From: Glutamicibacter mishrai | GTDB taxonomy: Bacteria > Actinomycetota > Actinomycetes > Actinomycetales > Micrococcaceae | NCBI RefSeq assembly: GCF_012221945.1 | Contig: NZ_CP032549.1 | Coordinates: forward strand, 2,108,001-2,172,000 | Direction: 5' to 3' | Length of the DNA: 64,000 nucleotides | Shown: in pieces, positions 9,049 to 17,212 of the stretch | How the letters are laid out: each line of letters starts with the position of its first letter | How positions within the stretch are numbered: the first letter of the stretch is position 1 | Notes under the pieces: generated by a model | Database searches by the model: none | Seen by the model: only the letters and a program-made list of their open reading frames with translations | What the model was told of the DNA's origin: nothing | Made by a program: the position numbers and the translations under genes

Positions 9049-9075
9049 GGGTGAACGATGTGTTGAATCTACACA

Positions 9076-9092
9076 CCCTATCCTCCGCCATT
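9076..9092 (+). repeat. Right copy of 17-bp direct repeat
   Basis: Identical to 7653-7669. It is followed by the 42-nt hairpin that was probably the original terminator of the tRNA-Ser gene. Confidence 0.9.
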
Positions 9093-9094
9093 TT

Positions 9095-9136
9095 TAATGT
9101 CCCGGGACATCGGTAAAACGATGTCCCGGGACATTA
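9095..9136 (+). terminator. Hairpin with T tract, probable original tRNA-Ser terminator
   Basis: Two 18-base arms (TAATGTCCCGGGACATCG and its exact complement) enclose a 6-nt loop GTAAAA. The hairpin is followed by a run of T at 9137-9143, as in a Rho-independent terminator. It lies immediately after the duplicated tRNA 3' end. Confidence 0.8.
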
Positions 9137-9219
9137 TTTTTTTGCCTTCTGACATCGAGTGATTATTTGCCGGTATGATCCGAACCAACTGACGATCATT
9201 CTTTCGATGAGGCAAGATC

Positions 9220-9585
9220 ATGGCAAGTGTATTGAGCGAGATTTCCGTGGACTGCGCGAACCCGATGCTTCTGGCTCGCTTCTGGTGCGAAGTGCTGGAC
9301 TTTGAAGTGCGTGAAGAACAAGCCGGATTGGTGTCCATCGGCGCTCCCGATGGGAACAGCGGGGCTATCGTAATGACCTTCGCACAGGTTCCCGAACCGA
9401 AATCAATGAAAAACAGGCTGCACCTCGATGTGCGGCCATTTGGCACAGACCAACAGCAAGAAGTCGATCGCCTACTGTCCCTTGGCGCCTCGTACGCGGA
9501 CGTTGGCCAGGATGAGGACGTGAGCTGGGTAGTGCTCGCCGATCCGGAAGGCAACGAGTTCTGCGTCCTCTCCGGCAACAGCTAA
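9220..9585 (+). CDS. Glyoxalase-like (VOC) domain protein
   Basis: A 121-residue single-domain protein of the vicinal oxygen chelate superfamily. It opens with the beta-alpha pattern LSEISVDCANPMLLARFWCEVLDFEV. HLDVRPFGTDQQQEVDRLLSLGA follows, and the family's closing strand is WVVLADPEGNEFCVL with the Glu ligand near the end. Such proteins bind metal and act in resistance or small-molecule turnover; the substrate is unknown. The ATG at 9220 has GAGG ~8 nt upstream. It stands alone, ended by the hairpin at 9603-9656. Confidence 0.85.
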   Translation: MASVLSEISVDCANPMLLARFWCEVLDFEVREEQAGLVSIGAPDGNSGAIVMTFAQVPEPKSMKNRLHLDVRPFGTDQQQEVDRLLSLGASYADVGQDEDVSWVVLADPEGNEFCVLSGNS

Positions 9586-9602
9586 AGCTACAAGCAACAA
9601 AA

Positions 9603-9656
9603 AAGACCTGCCAGCCTCAACCCGAAATTAATCTCGGGCTGAAGCCAGCAGGTCTT
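9603..9656. terminator. Bidirectional terminator between convergent genes
   Basis: AAGACCTGC (9603-9611) pairs with GCAGGTCTT (9648-9656), and inner CCCGA pairs with TCGGG. Flanking A and T runs on each side suit termination in both directions between the VOC gene and the oxygenase gene. Confidence 0.85.
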
Positions 9657-9692
9657 CGTGTTTTCCTCCCCGGAATTCGGGGAGCAGATGAA

Positions 9693-10733
9693 CTAGGCGC
9701 TCTTCTTGGCCTTGACTACCTCTGGGTAGTGGATGGCAGCGGTCTGGGGGTGGGCACGCAACCAGCCCTTGAGAACATTGGCACCGTAGGAAGCCAGCAT
9801 CGGGTTCTCTGGATCATCGGAGACGCCGCGGGCTTCGGCTGCCAGTTCTGCTGGCAGCTCGACCTTGTCGATGACTGCGTCCAAACGTGGCGAGTAGAAG
9901 AACGGCACCGAGTAGCGATCAACGCCAGCAGGTGGTGCGATCACGCGGTGGATGGTGGCCATCAGGTAGCCGTCGGTTGCGACTTCCAGCATTTCGCCGA
10001 GGTTCACGACCAGTGCGCCTGGAGTCGGCGGAACTTCGATCCACTCTTCCTGGCCGTATGGCTGAACCTGCAGGCCGCCAACCTGGTCCTGCAGCAACAA
10101 GGTGACGAAGCCGTAGTCGGCGTGCAGGCCAACGCCCTGGTTGCCGGACTCCGGAACGACATCGCCGGAAACGTAATGAACCAGTTTGCCCATCCATGAC
10201 GGGGTGTTGGCGAACGGCTCATCAAAGTGGTCTTCGGGCAGGCCCAGGCCAACGGCAATAGCAGACAGCAGCTCATGGCCGGTCTTGTTCATCAGCTCGG
10301 CCCACGCCATGGCGCGTTCTTCAAGCTGAGGGAAATCTTCAGGGAACTGGTTAGGGCCCTGCAGGTTCAAATAAGGCTTATCGGCTGGCACGACTGCCAG
10401 GGTGTCGCGCTCGGGTCCGTAGTCGATCTGTTCGCGGGCGTCGGCGCGGCCGCGGGTGATCTCGGTGCCCATGCGGGTGTAGCCGCGGAACTGGGCGCTG
10501 TTGCGGTTATCGAGCTTGATCTTCTGCTCTACTGGCTTGTTGAAGAACTCGGCGATGGTGTCCAACAGCTCTTGGTCTTGGCCTTCTTGTGAGCTGTAGC
10601 CAACGATTTGGAAGAATCCAACACGATGGGCCGCGTCGCGAAGTGCAGCAACGAAATCTTCGTTGAAGCTGCCGTCAGCGTTGCGCGAGGTAGAGATGTC
10701 GAGGACTGGGATCTCGGTGACTACGTTTTTCAT
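9693..10733 (-). CDS. 2-oxoglutarate/Fe(II)-dependent oxygenase (isopenicillin N synthase-like)
   Basis: The N-terminal DIOX_N half reads IPVLDISTSRNADGSF and GFFQIVGY. The C-terminal 2OG-Fe(II) barrel shows the HxD ligand pair in GLHADYGFVTLL, the distal His in ATIHRVIAPP and the 2-oxoglutarate-binding Arg in DRYSVPFFYSP. All iron ligands are present, so it should be an active oxygenase; the substrate is not evident. I chose ATG 10733 because conserved sequence begins there; a GTG at 10748 would add five residues. It is monocistronic, convergent with the VOC gene. Confidence 0.88.
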   Translation of the reverse strand: MKNVVTEIPVLDISTSRNADGSFNEDFVAALRDAAHRVGFFQIVGYSSQEGQDQELLDTIAEFFNKPVEQKIKLDNRNSAQFRGYTRMGTEITRGRADAREQIDYGPERDTLAVVPADKPYLNLQGPNQFPEDFPQLEERAMAWAELMNKTGHELLSAIAVGLGLPEDHFDEPFANTPSWMGKLVHYVSGDVVPESGNQGVGLHADYGFVTLLLQDQVGGLQVQPYGQEEWIEVPPTPGALVVNLGEMLEVATDGYLMATIHRVIAPPAGVDRYSVPFFYSPRLDAVIDKVELPAELAAEARGVSDDPENPMLASYGANVLKGWLRAHPQTAAIHYPEVVKAKKSA

Positions 10734-11197
10734 AACCCCAGAGTGCACCTCATGACGGGATTGTTACCAGCCTAAGTTACGCCGGGTTCCCCCAAGTTTC
10801 TCGCCGTGTAACAATCCTTGCGAAGGATGAAAATGAGGTTCATAATAGGGTTTTTTGCCATCGGCGGGGAAATCTGTCTGGAAGATGCGGCCGCTGGATA
10901 TCGTTCTTTTAGTCCTGGATATCCTGATGCGTGTACAGCATACGATGCCAGTGATCTGCCTATGCAAGGATTACGCACAGCACAGGGTTTTTGACGTGCC
11001 CGCGCCACAACTGGCCTCGCGCGTCCGTAATCTGGATGCGCGATTACTACCGTGGGTTCCGGGTCTCGGACAGGGCGGAACATAGTGAAGCTGGCGGTCA
11101 GAACCGGGACGCCCGCCGAGCGAAACTTATTCAAGCGCACACTGTCGCGCACCGAGTAATTCCAGTGATCTGACTACTGGGCGCTTATGCTTGAAGG
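10734..11197. other. Intergenic region, no gene recognised
   Basis: About 460 bp between two divergent genes. Open frames exist on both strands (up to ~126 codons on the minus strand), but none has a recognisable family or a good ribosome site. A -10-like TATGCT (11186-11191) lies 6 nt before the GTG of the next gene. Confidence 0.5.
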
Positions 11198-11509
11198 GTG
11201 ATATTTCGAGCAGTAGGTGACGGCCGTCCATACCCAGAACACGGGTTGGTCTCCTCACGCGACTGGAGCGAACTGCCTCCGCAGCAGGTGAAGCTGGATC
11301 AGCTTGTTACTACCAAGTCCACACTTGACTTGGAAGCGCTGCTCTCGGAAGATTCCACTTTTTACGGCGACTTGTTCCCCCATGTTGTCCGGTATGGCGG
11401 TGTCCTTTATCTGGAAGATGGCGTGCACCGAGCGTTGCGTTCCGCGCTTCATCATCGCTCCGTAATACATGCGCGGATATTGGATTTAGACGGCGATTCG
11501 ATAAGCTAA
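11198..11509 (+). CDS. Conserved actinobacterial protein, VapB-like annotation class
   Basis: A 103-residue cytoplasmic protein with no membrane segment. It has a conserved look: GDGRPYPEHGL at the start, then DWSELPPQQVKLDQLVTTK, LDLEALLSEDSTFYGDLFPHVV, and YLEDGVHRALRSALHHRSVIHARIL. The later part resembles ParB/Srx-like folds that read 'keep distance, then positive residues'. From memory, close relatives in actinobacteria are sometimes labelled VapB-type antitoxins; no toxin partner is visible here. Start GTG 11198 has a -10-like TATGCT only 6 nt upstream, so the mRNA may be leaderless. It is followed after 72 nt by the LytR_C gene. Confidence 0.75.
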   Translation: MIFRAVGDGRPYPEHGLVSSRDWSELPPQQVKLDQLVTTKSTLDLEALLSEDSTFYGDLFPHVVRYGGVLYLEDGVHRALRSALHHRSVIHARILDLDGDSIS

Positions 11510-11581
11510 TTTCCACGAGGATGACGAGCTGGTTTTCCTCAGCTAGTCGTAGCCGCGGGCTACCCGGAGCTAGGTGGGAAG

Positions 11582-12208
11582 ATGCGTGAACGCGAAGACC
11601 CGGCCGAATGGCACGGGGCGCATATTGTTGATGAGCAAGACTTGAGTTTCAGCTCGGATCAAAAAGCCAAGAGCCGTGCCCGCAGGCGCCAAAACGCGGT
11701 GTTTGCCGTCATGGCCGTGCTTGTTATGACTGTCACCGTGGGCGCGCTGCTCATCGCGACCGGAAACTGGAAGCCCGGAGCGGATGCCACGGCCGCGGAC
11801 ACCGCAGAGCCGACCCCTGTGAAAATCGAGAACGCCAAGTGCCCTGAAGTCGACTTCTCCTATCAGGATCCGCAGAGCTTCAAAATCCGGGTGCTGAACA
11901 CCACGAATATCGCGGGACTAGCCTCGGACACCGCAAAATCCTTGGAAGAACGCGGCTTTAAGATTGCCTCGTTGACCTCGGGCTGGGATTCGCTGTCGGC
12001 AACCACCGGGGCTGTCATTGCCGGTCCAGATGGCTATGCCCAGGCCTTCACCGTCCAGCGCCAGGTGCCGGGCGCGGTCTTCATCTTCGATCCGGAAAAA
12101 TGGGGCACGACAGTAGACCTTGCCGTCGGTGAGAAATACGAGGGCCTGCAAAAGGACCGCAAGCTCGATACCTCCGCCGGCAAGCTGGTGTGCGCGCCGG
12201 CGGAGTAA
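11582..12208 (+). CDS. Membrane-anchored LytR C-terminal domain protein
   Basis: A 208-residue protein: a ~40-residue charged cytoplasmic N-terminus, one membrane segment (residues ~42-60, VFAVMAVLVMTVTVGALLI), a Thr/Ala/Pro linker, then an extracytoplasmic LytR_C-type domain from ~85. The domain shows FKIRVLNTTNIAGLASDTAKSLEERGFKI, typical of LytR_C. These domains occur at the end of LCP cell-wall ligases or alone, as here; the role is cell-envelope related. AGGTGGGA lies 3-10 nt before the ATG. Same strand as the preceding small gene. Confidence 0.87.
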   Translation: MREREDPAEWHGAHIVDEQDLSFSSDQKAKSRARRRQNAVFAVMAVLVMTVTVGALLIATGNWKPGADATAADTAEPTPVKIENAKCPEVDFSYQDPQSFKIRVLNTTNIAGLASDTAKSLEERGFKIASLTSGWDSLSATTGAVIAGPDGYAQAFTVQRQVPGAVFIFDPEKWGTTVDLAVGEKYEGLQKDRKLDTSAGKLVCAPAE

Positions 12209-12227
12209 TCGCATAAGGCTTTCAGAC

Positions 12228-12917
12228 CTACTGGGTTTTCACATTCTCCGCGTAGACCTGGGTGAGGGCATTGGCGAAAACATCGGCCGGCTGAGCGCCG
12301 GAAATCCCGTATTTTCCATCAAGGATGAAGAACGGAACGCCACTGATTCTGATCTGCTGGGCCTGCGCGATGTCGGCGTTGACTTCTTCGGTGTAGGCGC
12401 CGGCCTCAATCTGCGCCCCGAGTTCCACTACGTCGAGATCCAACGAGCCAGCCAGCTCCAGCAGCGTCTGGACGTCGCCGGTATCCAGCCCCTTTTCAAA
12501 GTGCGCGGAGAGCAATAGCTCCTTCATCTCATTGCCCGCTCCGTGCTGCTTTGCGTATTCCAGAACGCGAAGGGCGGTGAAGGAGTTGGCCACCTTGAGG
12601 TTATCGAAGTCGTACTCCAGGCCTTCCTCGGCCGCCTGCGCGGTGACGTGCTGCAGCATCTGCTGGACCTGCTCCTGATCCAGGCCCTTCATTTTCGAGA
12701 GGTACTCGGCTTCGCTGCCGTCGTAGTTATCCGGCAAGGATGGATCCAGCTGGTAGGCGTGCCAGTACACGTCGACGTTCTGCGAATATTCAAACGCTTC
12801 GACACCCTGCTCGAAACGCCGCTTGCCGATGAAGCACCAGGGGCAGGCGATATCGGAGAAGATGTCTACGCGCAGGCGCTTGGGATCAGCAGGCTGTTCG
12901 CCAATAATTTCACTCAT
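12228..12917 (-). CDS. DsbA-family oxidoreductase (FrnE-like)
   Basis: A 229-residue cytoplasmic thioredoxin-fold protein. The redox motif CPWC lies in VDIFSDIACPWCFIGKRRFE near residue 27. The long helical insert and the cis-Pro strand ISGVPFFILDGKYGISGAQ match the FrnE/2-hydroxychromene-isomerase-like DsbA subfamily. There is no signal peptide, so it acts in the cytosol, possibly as a disulfide isomerase in oxidative stress. Start at ATG 12917 because conservation begins at DPKRLRVDIFSD; longer starts run into the promoter of the divergent gene. Confidence 0.9.
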   Translation of the reverse strand: MSEIIGEQPADPKRLRVDIFSDIACPWCFIGKRRFEQGVEAFEYSQNVDVYWHAYQLDPSLPDNYDGSEAEYLSKMKGLDQEQVQQMLQHVTAQAAEEGLEYDFDNLKVANSFTALRVLEYAKQHGAGNEMKELLLSAHFEKGLDTGDVQTLLELAGSLDLDVVELGAQIEAGAYTEEVNADIAQAQQIRISGVPFFILDGKYGISGAQPADVFANALTQVYAENVKTQ

Positions 12918-13041
12918 ACTTGAGCTAACAACTTTGTCCTCGAATGCATTCCGCGTACCGGGTGGACCTGAAGCAGCCCAGTGGCTGGAATAATCGAGAG
13001 CAGGACAAGAAGTCCGAGAACGCAGAAGTACACAGGAAGCG

Positions 13042-13767
13042 GTGCACGTGGCAAAGAATCTTCGCTGGCGCGGAATCCTTTTTGCCGGAACCATCACCGC
13101 CATGGCCGGATTCGTGGACGGCGTCGGGTTCGTCCACTTTGGCGGCTATTTCCTCTCGTTCATGTCCGGCAACTCCACTCGTTCCTCGGCCGCCTTGATG
13201 ACCGGGGATGTCACCGGGTGGATCAACGCCATGTCCCTGGTGGCCAGCTTTGTCGCCGGCGTGGTGATCGCGACCCTGATGACCTCGCCACTGGCTGCGC
13301 TTCGCAGGCCGGTGGCCATGTATTTCAGCGCCGCCTTGCTCTTGGCCGCTGCTGCCACCGGAACCATCCAACCTCACGCCACTGCGCTCTTATTGGCCGC
13401 CGCGATGGGCGTGGTCAATGTGTCCTATACGCGATCTGGCGAAGTGTCCTTGGGCCTGACCTATATGACCGGCACCTTGGTCAAGCTCGGCCAAGCGCTC
13501 GGCGGAGCGATCCTCTCAGTGCTCACCGGTTCCAACCGGGGAACCAACCGATTGCTGTGGCTGCGCTACGCGGTGCTGTGGGCCATGATCACCGTAGGCT
13601 CGCTCGGCGGCGTCCTCGCCTACCTGCACCTGGGCTTGGGCAGCCTATGGATCGTGGGCGCAGGAATGCTCCTCTGGGCCACCCTGGCGCTGCTCCAGGA
13701 GCTGCGCGCAAAAGGCGAGCTGCCCGCGGACGCAACCAGCGGCGCGCACCGGGAACTCATCGAGTAG
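13042..13767 (+). CDS. DUF1275 (YoaK-type) membrane protein
   Basis: A 241-residue protein with about six membrane segments. The family signature is clear: AGFVDGVGFVHFGGYFLSFMSGNSTR at residues ~21-46, then a second repeat-like GVVNVSYTRSGEVSLGLTYMTGTLVKLGQAL. The function of DUF1275 proteins is not established; a transporter role is often supposed. The start is probably GTG 13042 or the GTG two codons later. Divergent from the DsbA-like gene. Confidence 0.85.
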   Translation: MHVAKNLRWRGILFAGTITAMAGFVDGVGFVHFGGYFLSFMSGNSTRSSAALMTGDVTGWINAMSLVASFVAGVVIATLMTSPLAALRRPVAMYFSAALLLAAAATGTIQPHATALLLAAAMGVVNVSYTRSGEVSLGLTYMTGTLVKLGQALGGAILSVLTGSNRGTNRLLWLRYAVLWAMITVGSLGGVLAYLHLGLGSLWIVGAGMLLWATLALLQELRAKGELPADATSGAHRELIE

Positions 13768-13792
13768 CTACCTGCCTTCGGATACGAGAACA

Positions 13793-13824
13793 GCGCCTGG
13801 CCTCCCCATCGGGAAGCCAGGCGC
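13793..13824. terminator. Terminator between convergent genes
   Basis: GCGCCTGGC (13793-13801) pairs with GCCAGGCGC (13816-13824) around a 14-nt loop. It separates the DUF1275 gene from the convergent permease gene. Confidence 0.75.
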
Positions 13825-13844
13825 CACATCTACGTTCAAGCGGA

Positions 13845-15251
13845 TCAGCCCTGCACGGAGTCGCTGTCCTGCTTGATTGCAGCTGCTGGACGCACCAGCA
13901 CCTTGTAGAGCACGCCGAGCAGCAACAGCCAGGCGATGCCGGTGTACAGGGCCACGCGGGTCTCGGCGCTCAGCGCCAGCAGCACCACGACAAAGGCCAT
14001 GAAAACCAGCGCCGCCCATGCGGCAATGGTTCCACCTGGAACAGCGTATTCGCGGGGCAGCGAGCTATCGCGGCCGGCCTTGGATTCCTGCCGGCGCATG
14101 GCCAGATAGGAGGCCAGGATCATGATCCACACCCATACGGTCGCGAAGGTCGCGATGGAGGCGATGATGGTGAACAACGCTTCAGGCAGCAGGGCATTGA
14201 GCACCACGCCGACCAGCAGCACGATGGCCATGATGACCACGGTCATCCACGGCACGCCATTGCGGGAGACGCGGCCGAAGGACTTCGGCGCATGGCCCGC
14301 TACCGACATCGCGTAAAGCATGCGCCCGGCGCCGAAGGTGTCGGCATTGATCGCCGACACCGCCGCGGTGATCACCACGGCATTGAGCACGTGGGCTGCC
14401 GCCGGCAAGCCGAGGCCGTCGAAGATCTGCACGAACGGCGAGGCCGAGCCATCGATCTGGCGCCAGTCGAAGAGCATCATGACCACGGCCAGGGAAGCCA
14501 CGTAGAACAGCAGGATGCGCCATGGCACGGTGTTGATCGCGGCCGGCACCGAGGTGGATGGATCGTCGGCCTCGCCCGCGGTGATGCCGATGGTTTCGAT
14601 GCCGCCGAAGGCGAACATCACCACGGCGAAGGACAGCAGAAGGCCCATGAAGCCATTGGGGAACAGGGTTCCGGCGCTCATCAGCGTGGCCACGCCGGTG
14701 GCGGTGTCGGTGTCAGGGGCGTTGAAGCCGAAGACGATCAGGGCCGCGCCGCCCACGATCATGGCGATGATCGCGGTGACCTTCACGATGGCCAGCCAGA
14801 ATTCGGTTTCGCCGAAGACCTTCACCTTCATCAGGTTGATCGTGGCGATCAGCAGCACCACGGCCAGCACCCAGATCCACTGCGGCACCTGCGGGAACCA
14901 GAAGCCCATGTAGATGCCGAAGGCAGTGACATCGGCGATGGCCACAATGGCCATTTCGAAGCTGAAGGTCCACCCGGTGACGAAGCCGGAGAAGTTGCCC
15001 AGGTAGCGTGACGCGTAGTGCGCGAAGGATCCGGAGACCGGATGCTTCACGGCCATCTCGCCCATGGCGCGCATGACGATGAAGACGGCCGCGCCGCCGA
15101 TCATGTACGCAAGGAGCACTGCGGGCCCGGCGGCCTGGATGGCGGAGGAAGAGCCATAGAACAGGCCCGTTCCGATCGCCGAGCCCAGGGCCATGAAGCG
15201 GATGTGGCGGGCCGTGAGCCCGCGGGCGAGTGAGGCCTTGATATCGGTCAC
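13845..15251 (-). CDS. Amino-acid permease (APC superfamily, AAT type)
   Basis: A 468-residue, 12-TM transporter. TM1 carries the substrate-binding break [21 protein letters not shown]. The family pattern [22 protein letters not shown] and the conserved helix-8 region ([26 protein letters not shown]) follow. The pattern is that of the amino-acid/proton symporters of the AAT family (AroP, GabP, ProY, HutT). Substrate cannot be chosen from sequence alone. Single gene, ending at the shared terminator. Confidence 0.92.
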   Translation of the reverse strand: MTDIKASLARGLTARHIRFMALGSAIGTGLFYGSSSAIQAAGPAVLLAYMIGGAAVFIVMRAMGEMAVKHPVSGSFAHYASRYLGNFSGFVTGWTFSFEMAIVAIADVTAFGIYMGFWFPQVPQWIWVLAVVLLIATINLMKVKVFGETEFWLAIVKVTAIIAMIVGGAALIVFGFNAPDTDTATGVATLMSAGTLFPNGFMGLLLSFAVVMFAFGGIETIGITAGEADDPSTSVPAAINTVPWRILLFYVASLAVVMMLFDWRQIDGSASPFVQIFDGLGLPAAAHVLNAVVITAAVSAINADTFGAGRMLYAMSVAGHAPKSFGRVSRNGVPWMTVVIMAIVLLVGVVLNALLPEALFTIIASIATFATVWVWIMILASYLAMRRQESKAGRDSSLPREYAVPGGTIAAWAALVFMAFVVVLLALSAETRVALYTGIAWLLLLGVLYKVLVRPAAAIKQDSDSVQG

Positions 15252-15437
15252 GATAGTATTGCTCGGATCCTGTTCGGGTGCATTCGTTTGTGGGCCTGAA
15301 ACCGTTGAAAACAGAAATCAGCCGAGAAAATCCTATGTTCTCTCACGGTCCTGATGCGCCGAACGTGGCATAGGTCTACCGTGAGCTTAACCACCAGCAG
15401 TTGGCCCGGGGCACCTGCGCAGTGGGAGAATGGGCTT

Positions 15438-16007
15438 ATGAAACTAGGATTCGTCCGTCACGGACAGACGCAATGGAATCTCGAAGGCCGGCTGCAGGGC
15501 TCCAGCGATATCCCGTTGAATGACACCGGGAGGGCCCAGGCCCGCGAGGCGGTAGAGGTCCTCGGCGCCGGCGGCTGGGATGTCATCGTTTCCTCCCCGC
15601 TTTCCCGCGCCCGCGAGACCGCGCAGATCATTGCCGATGGCCTGGGCCTGGAACTCGGCCCCAGCTATGACCTGCTCATCGAGCGCGACTACGCCCAGGG
15701 CGAGGGCATGATCGAAGCCGAAGCGCTGGCCCAGTGGCCGGATAAGAACGGCGGCGGAATCGAGCCGCTGGCCTCCGTGGTGGATCGCGGACTGCGCGCC
15801 ATTGAGCAGATCGCCGCCGACTACCCGGGCAAGAACGTCGCGATCATCTGCCATGGCACGATCATCCGCTACACGCTCTCGCACCTGGCCGGCTACAAGC
15901 TGGACACCATCCGCAACGGCTCGGTGGCCATTGTGGGCCAGGACCAGGATGGCGCCTGGCAGCTGGAACTGGTCAACGACGAGGTCCCGGCCAAGATCAG
16001 CGGCTAG
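15438..16007 (+). CDS. Histidine phosphatase family protein
   Basis: A 189-residue phosphoglycerate-mutase-like phosphatase. The phosphohistidine motif FVRHGQTQWNLEGRLQGSSD starts at residue ~4. The second catalytic region IICHGTIIRYTLSHL carries the second His, and VSSPLSRARETAQII the Arg pair. Closest in style to broad-specificity phosphatases (PhoE/CobC/GpmB-like). Start ATG 15438 has GGGAG upstream. Its stop overlaps the stop of the convergent hydrolase gene in the palindrome CTAG (16004-16007). Confidence 0.9.
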   Translation: MKLGFVRHGQTQWNLEGRLQGSSDIPLNDTGRAQAREAVEVLGAGGWDVIVSSPLSRARETAQIIADGLGLELGPSYDLLIERDYAQGEGMIEAEALAQWPDKNGGGIEPLASVVDRGLRAIEQIAADYPGKNVAIICHGTIIRYTLSHLAGYKLDTIRNGSVAIVGQDQDGAWQLELVNDEVPAKISG

Positions 16008-17083
16008 AAGTCGAGCACTTGGCTGCCCTCGGGCAGCACCGCACGGATGCAGGAGGCCAGCTGCGAATCGCGTTGCCGGGTTTTCAGCGCCGCCAGCCAG
16101 GAACCCAGCGAACGATAGGCCTTGGCCCGCACCATTGGGGCGGACAGGAAGATATCGTGCAGCGCTCCGGGCAGGCGCACCACGTGCAATTCGCGTCCCA
16201 GATCCAGGCTGCGCTGCGCCACCACCTGCACGTTCAGCGCCACGTCGGCGCGCGTGGCGGTGTCATGCCAGCGGGGCAGCAGGTAGTCCTCGGCCGAGAG
16301 CATGACCAAGGTGGGCATCTGCAGGTCCAGCCCCTTTTTCACCTTGGCCTGCGCAGCGAATACCGCGCCGATGAACCCGGCGGTGAGCTTGAAGCCATTG
16401 ACCGGCCGCCAACCCAGGTCATAGTCCCACTCGCCATTGAACTGGTTGGACACCGTGCGGGTGTAGAACCCCGGATCCACGGTGGGCAGATAACGATGAG
16501 GGTTGCGCGTGCTGGCCGCCTGGATGATGCGGGCCAGGGCGGTGCGCCCGATTTCGCTGGCCTGGAATTCGAGCCAGGGGCTGTTCAGCGCCAGCGCATC
16601 GACCTTGTTCGGATTGGCCGCCGCATACATGGAGGCGCTGAGCCCGCCGGTGGAGTGGGCGAGCATCACGAACCTGGTGCCTGGGTGGGCGCTTGAAATG
16701 ATCCGGTGCGCGGCGTCGAATTCCTCGAAGTACTCCTGCAGGTCGGTGGTGAACCCGGGGCTGATCGTCGCGGACAGGCCACTGGCGTGATCGGCGGGCA
16801 GGTTGCGGCCGTAATGGCGCAGGTCCAGCGCGTAGAAGTCGGCGCCGGCTTCGCTGAGGAACTCGGCCAGTTCCTTCTGGAAGAAGTAGTCGGACCAGCC
16901 GTGCACATAGAGCACCGCGATGCCGCGCAACGGCGGTGCCAGGCGCAGCATCTTGCGCGGACGATGCCGCACCAGGGTCGCGGTCGAGCCATCGGCCAGG
17001 GGCAGGGGCCGGTAGGAGAAGCCTTCCCCCAACAGGTCGGGCTGCCAGAGATCTTCGGCGGGACTCTTGAACTTCAATGCCAT
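16004..17083 (-). CDS. Alpha/beta hydrolase, lysophospholipase-like (S33 type)
   Basis: A 359-residue protein of the serine aminopeptidase S33/monoglyceride-lipase group. The oxyanion region is GIAVLYVHGWSDYFFQ, the nucleophile elbow MLAHSTGGLSASMYA (Ser-Thr-Gly-Gly), the acid probably in LVMLSAEDYLLP, and the His in VRLPGALHDIFLS. No signal peptide. Convergent with the phosphatase gene with a 4-nt overlap. Confidence 0.88.
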   Translation of the reverse strand: MALKFKSPAEDLWQPDLLGEGFSYRPLPLADGSTATLVRHRPRKMLRLAPPLRGIAVLYVHGWSDYFFQKELAEFLSEAGADFYALDLRHYGRNLPADHASGLSATISPGFTTDLQEYFEEFDAAHRIISSAHPGTRFVMLAHSTGGLSASMYAAANPNKVDALALNSPWLEFQASEIGRTALARIIQAASTRNPHRYLPTVDPGFYTRTVSNQFNGEWDYDLGWRPVNGFKLTAGFIGAVFAAQAKVKKGLDLQMPTLVMLSAEDYLLPRWHDTATRADVALNVQVVAQRSLDLGRELHVVRLPGALHDIFLSAPMVRAKAYRSLGSWLAALKTRQRDSQLASCIRAVLPEGSQVLDF

Positions 17084-17113
17084 GGCAACAGCCTAGCCAC
17101 TGCGCACAAAAAA

Positions 17114-17155
17114 CGGCATCCACCCGCTGGACTGGTTACCAGCGGATGAATGCCG
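17114..17155. terminator. Bulged hairpin terminator downstream of aceB
   Basis: CGGCAT (17114-17119) pairs with ATGCCG (17150-17155) and CGCTGG with CCAGCG inside. A run of A (T on the minus strand) flanks it on the left. It lies between aceB and the hydrolase gene. Confidence 0.6.
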
Positions 17156-17212
17156 CTTCTCGTGGCCGATCTTTCGGACGACTGGTGACAATCGGCCCGG
17201 TCTAGTAGGGGC

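Larger units (their letters stand above)
7670..9075 (-). mobile_element. IS481-family-like insertion element next to tRNA-Ser
   Basis: About 1.4 kb between two exact 17-bp copies of the tRNA-Ser 3' end. It holds one DDE transposase gene on the minus strand, a perfect 42-bp palindrome at its left end (7671-7712), and three 14-bp palindromes of the form ATGTCYYRGGACAT between the transposase start and the right end. Boundaries are set by the direct repeats and are inferred. The 17-bp repeat is longer than the target duplications usual for this family. Confidence 0.75.

Noticed and set aside
10772..11152. 126-codon minus-strand frame in the gap before 11198
   Set aside because: No motif, poor ribosome site, composition unlike neighbouring genes.
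12981..15011. 676-codon plus-strand frame across the DUF1275 and permease genes
   Set aside because: Crosses the real DUF1275 frame and lies antisense to the permease; His/Arg-rich shadow.
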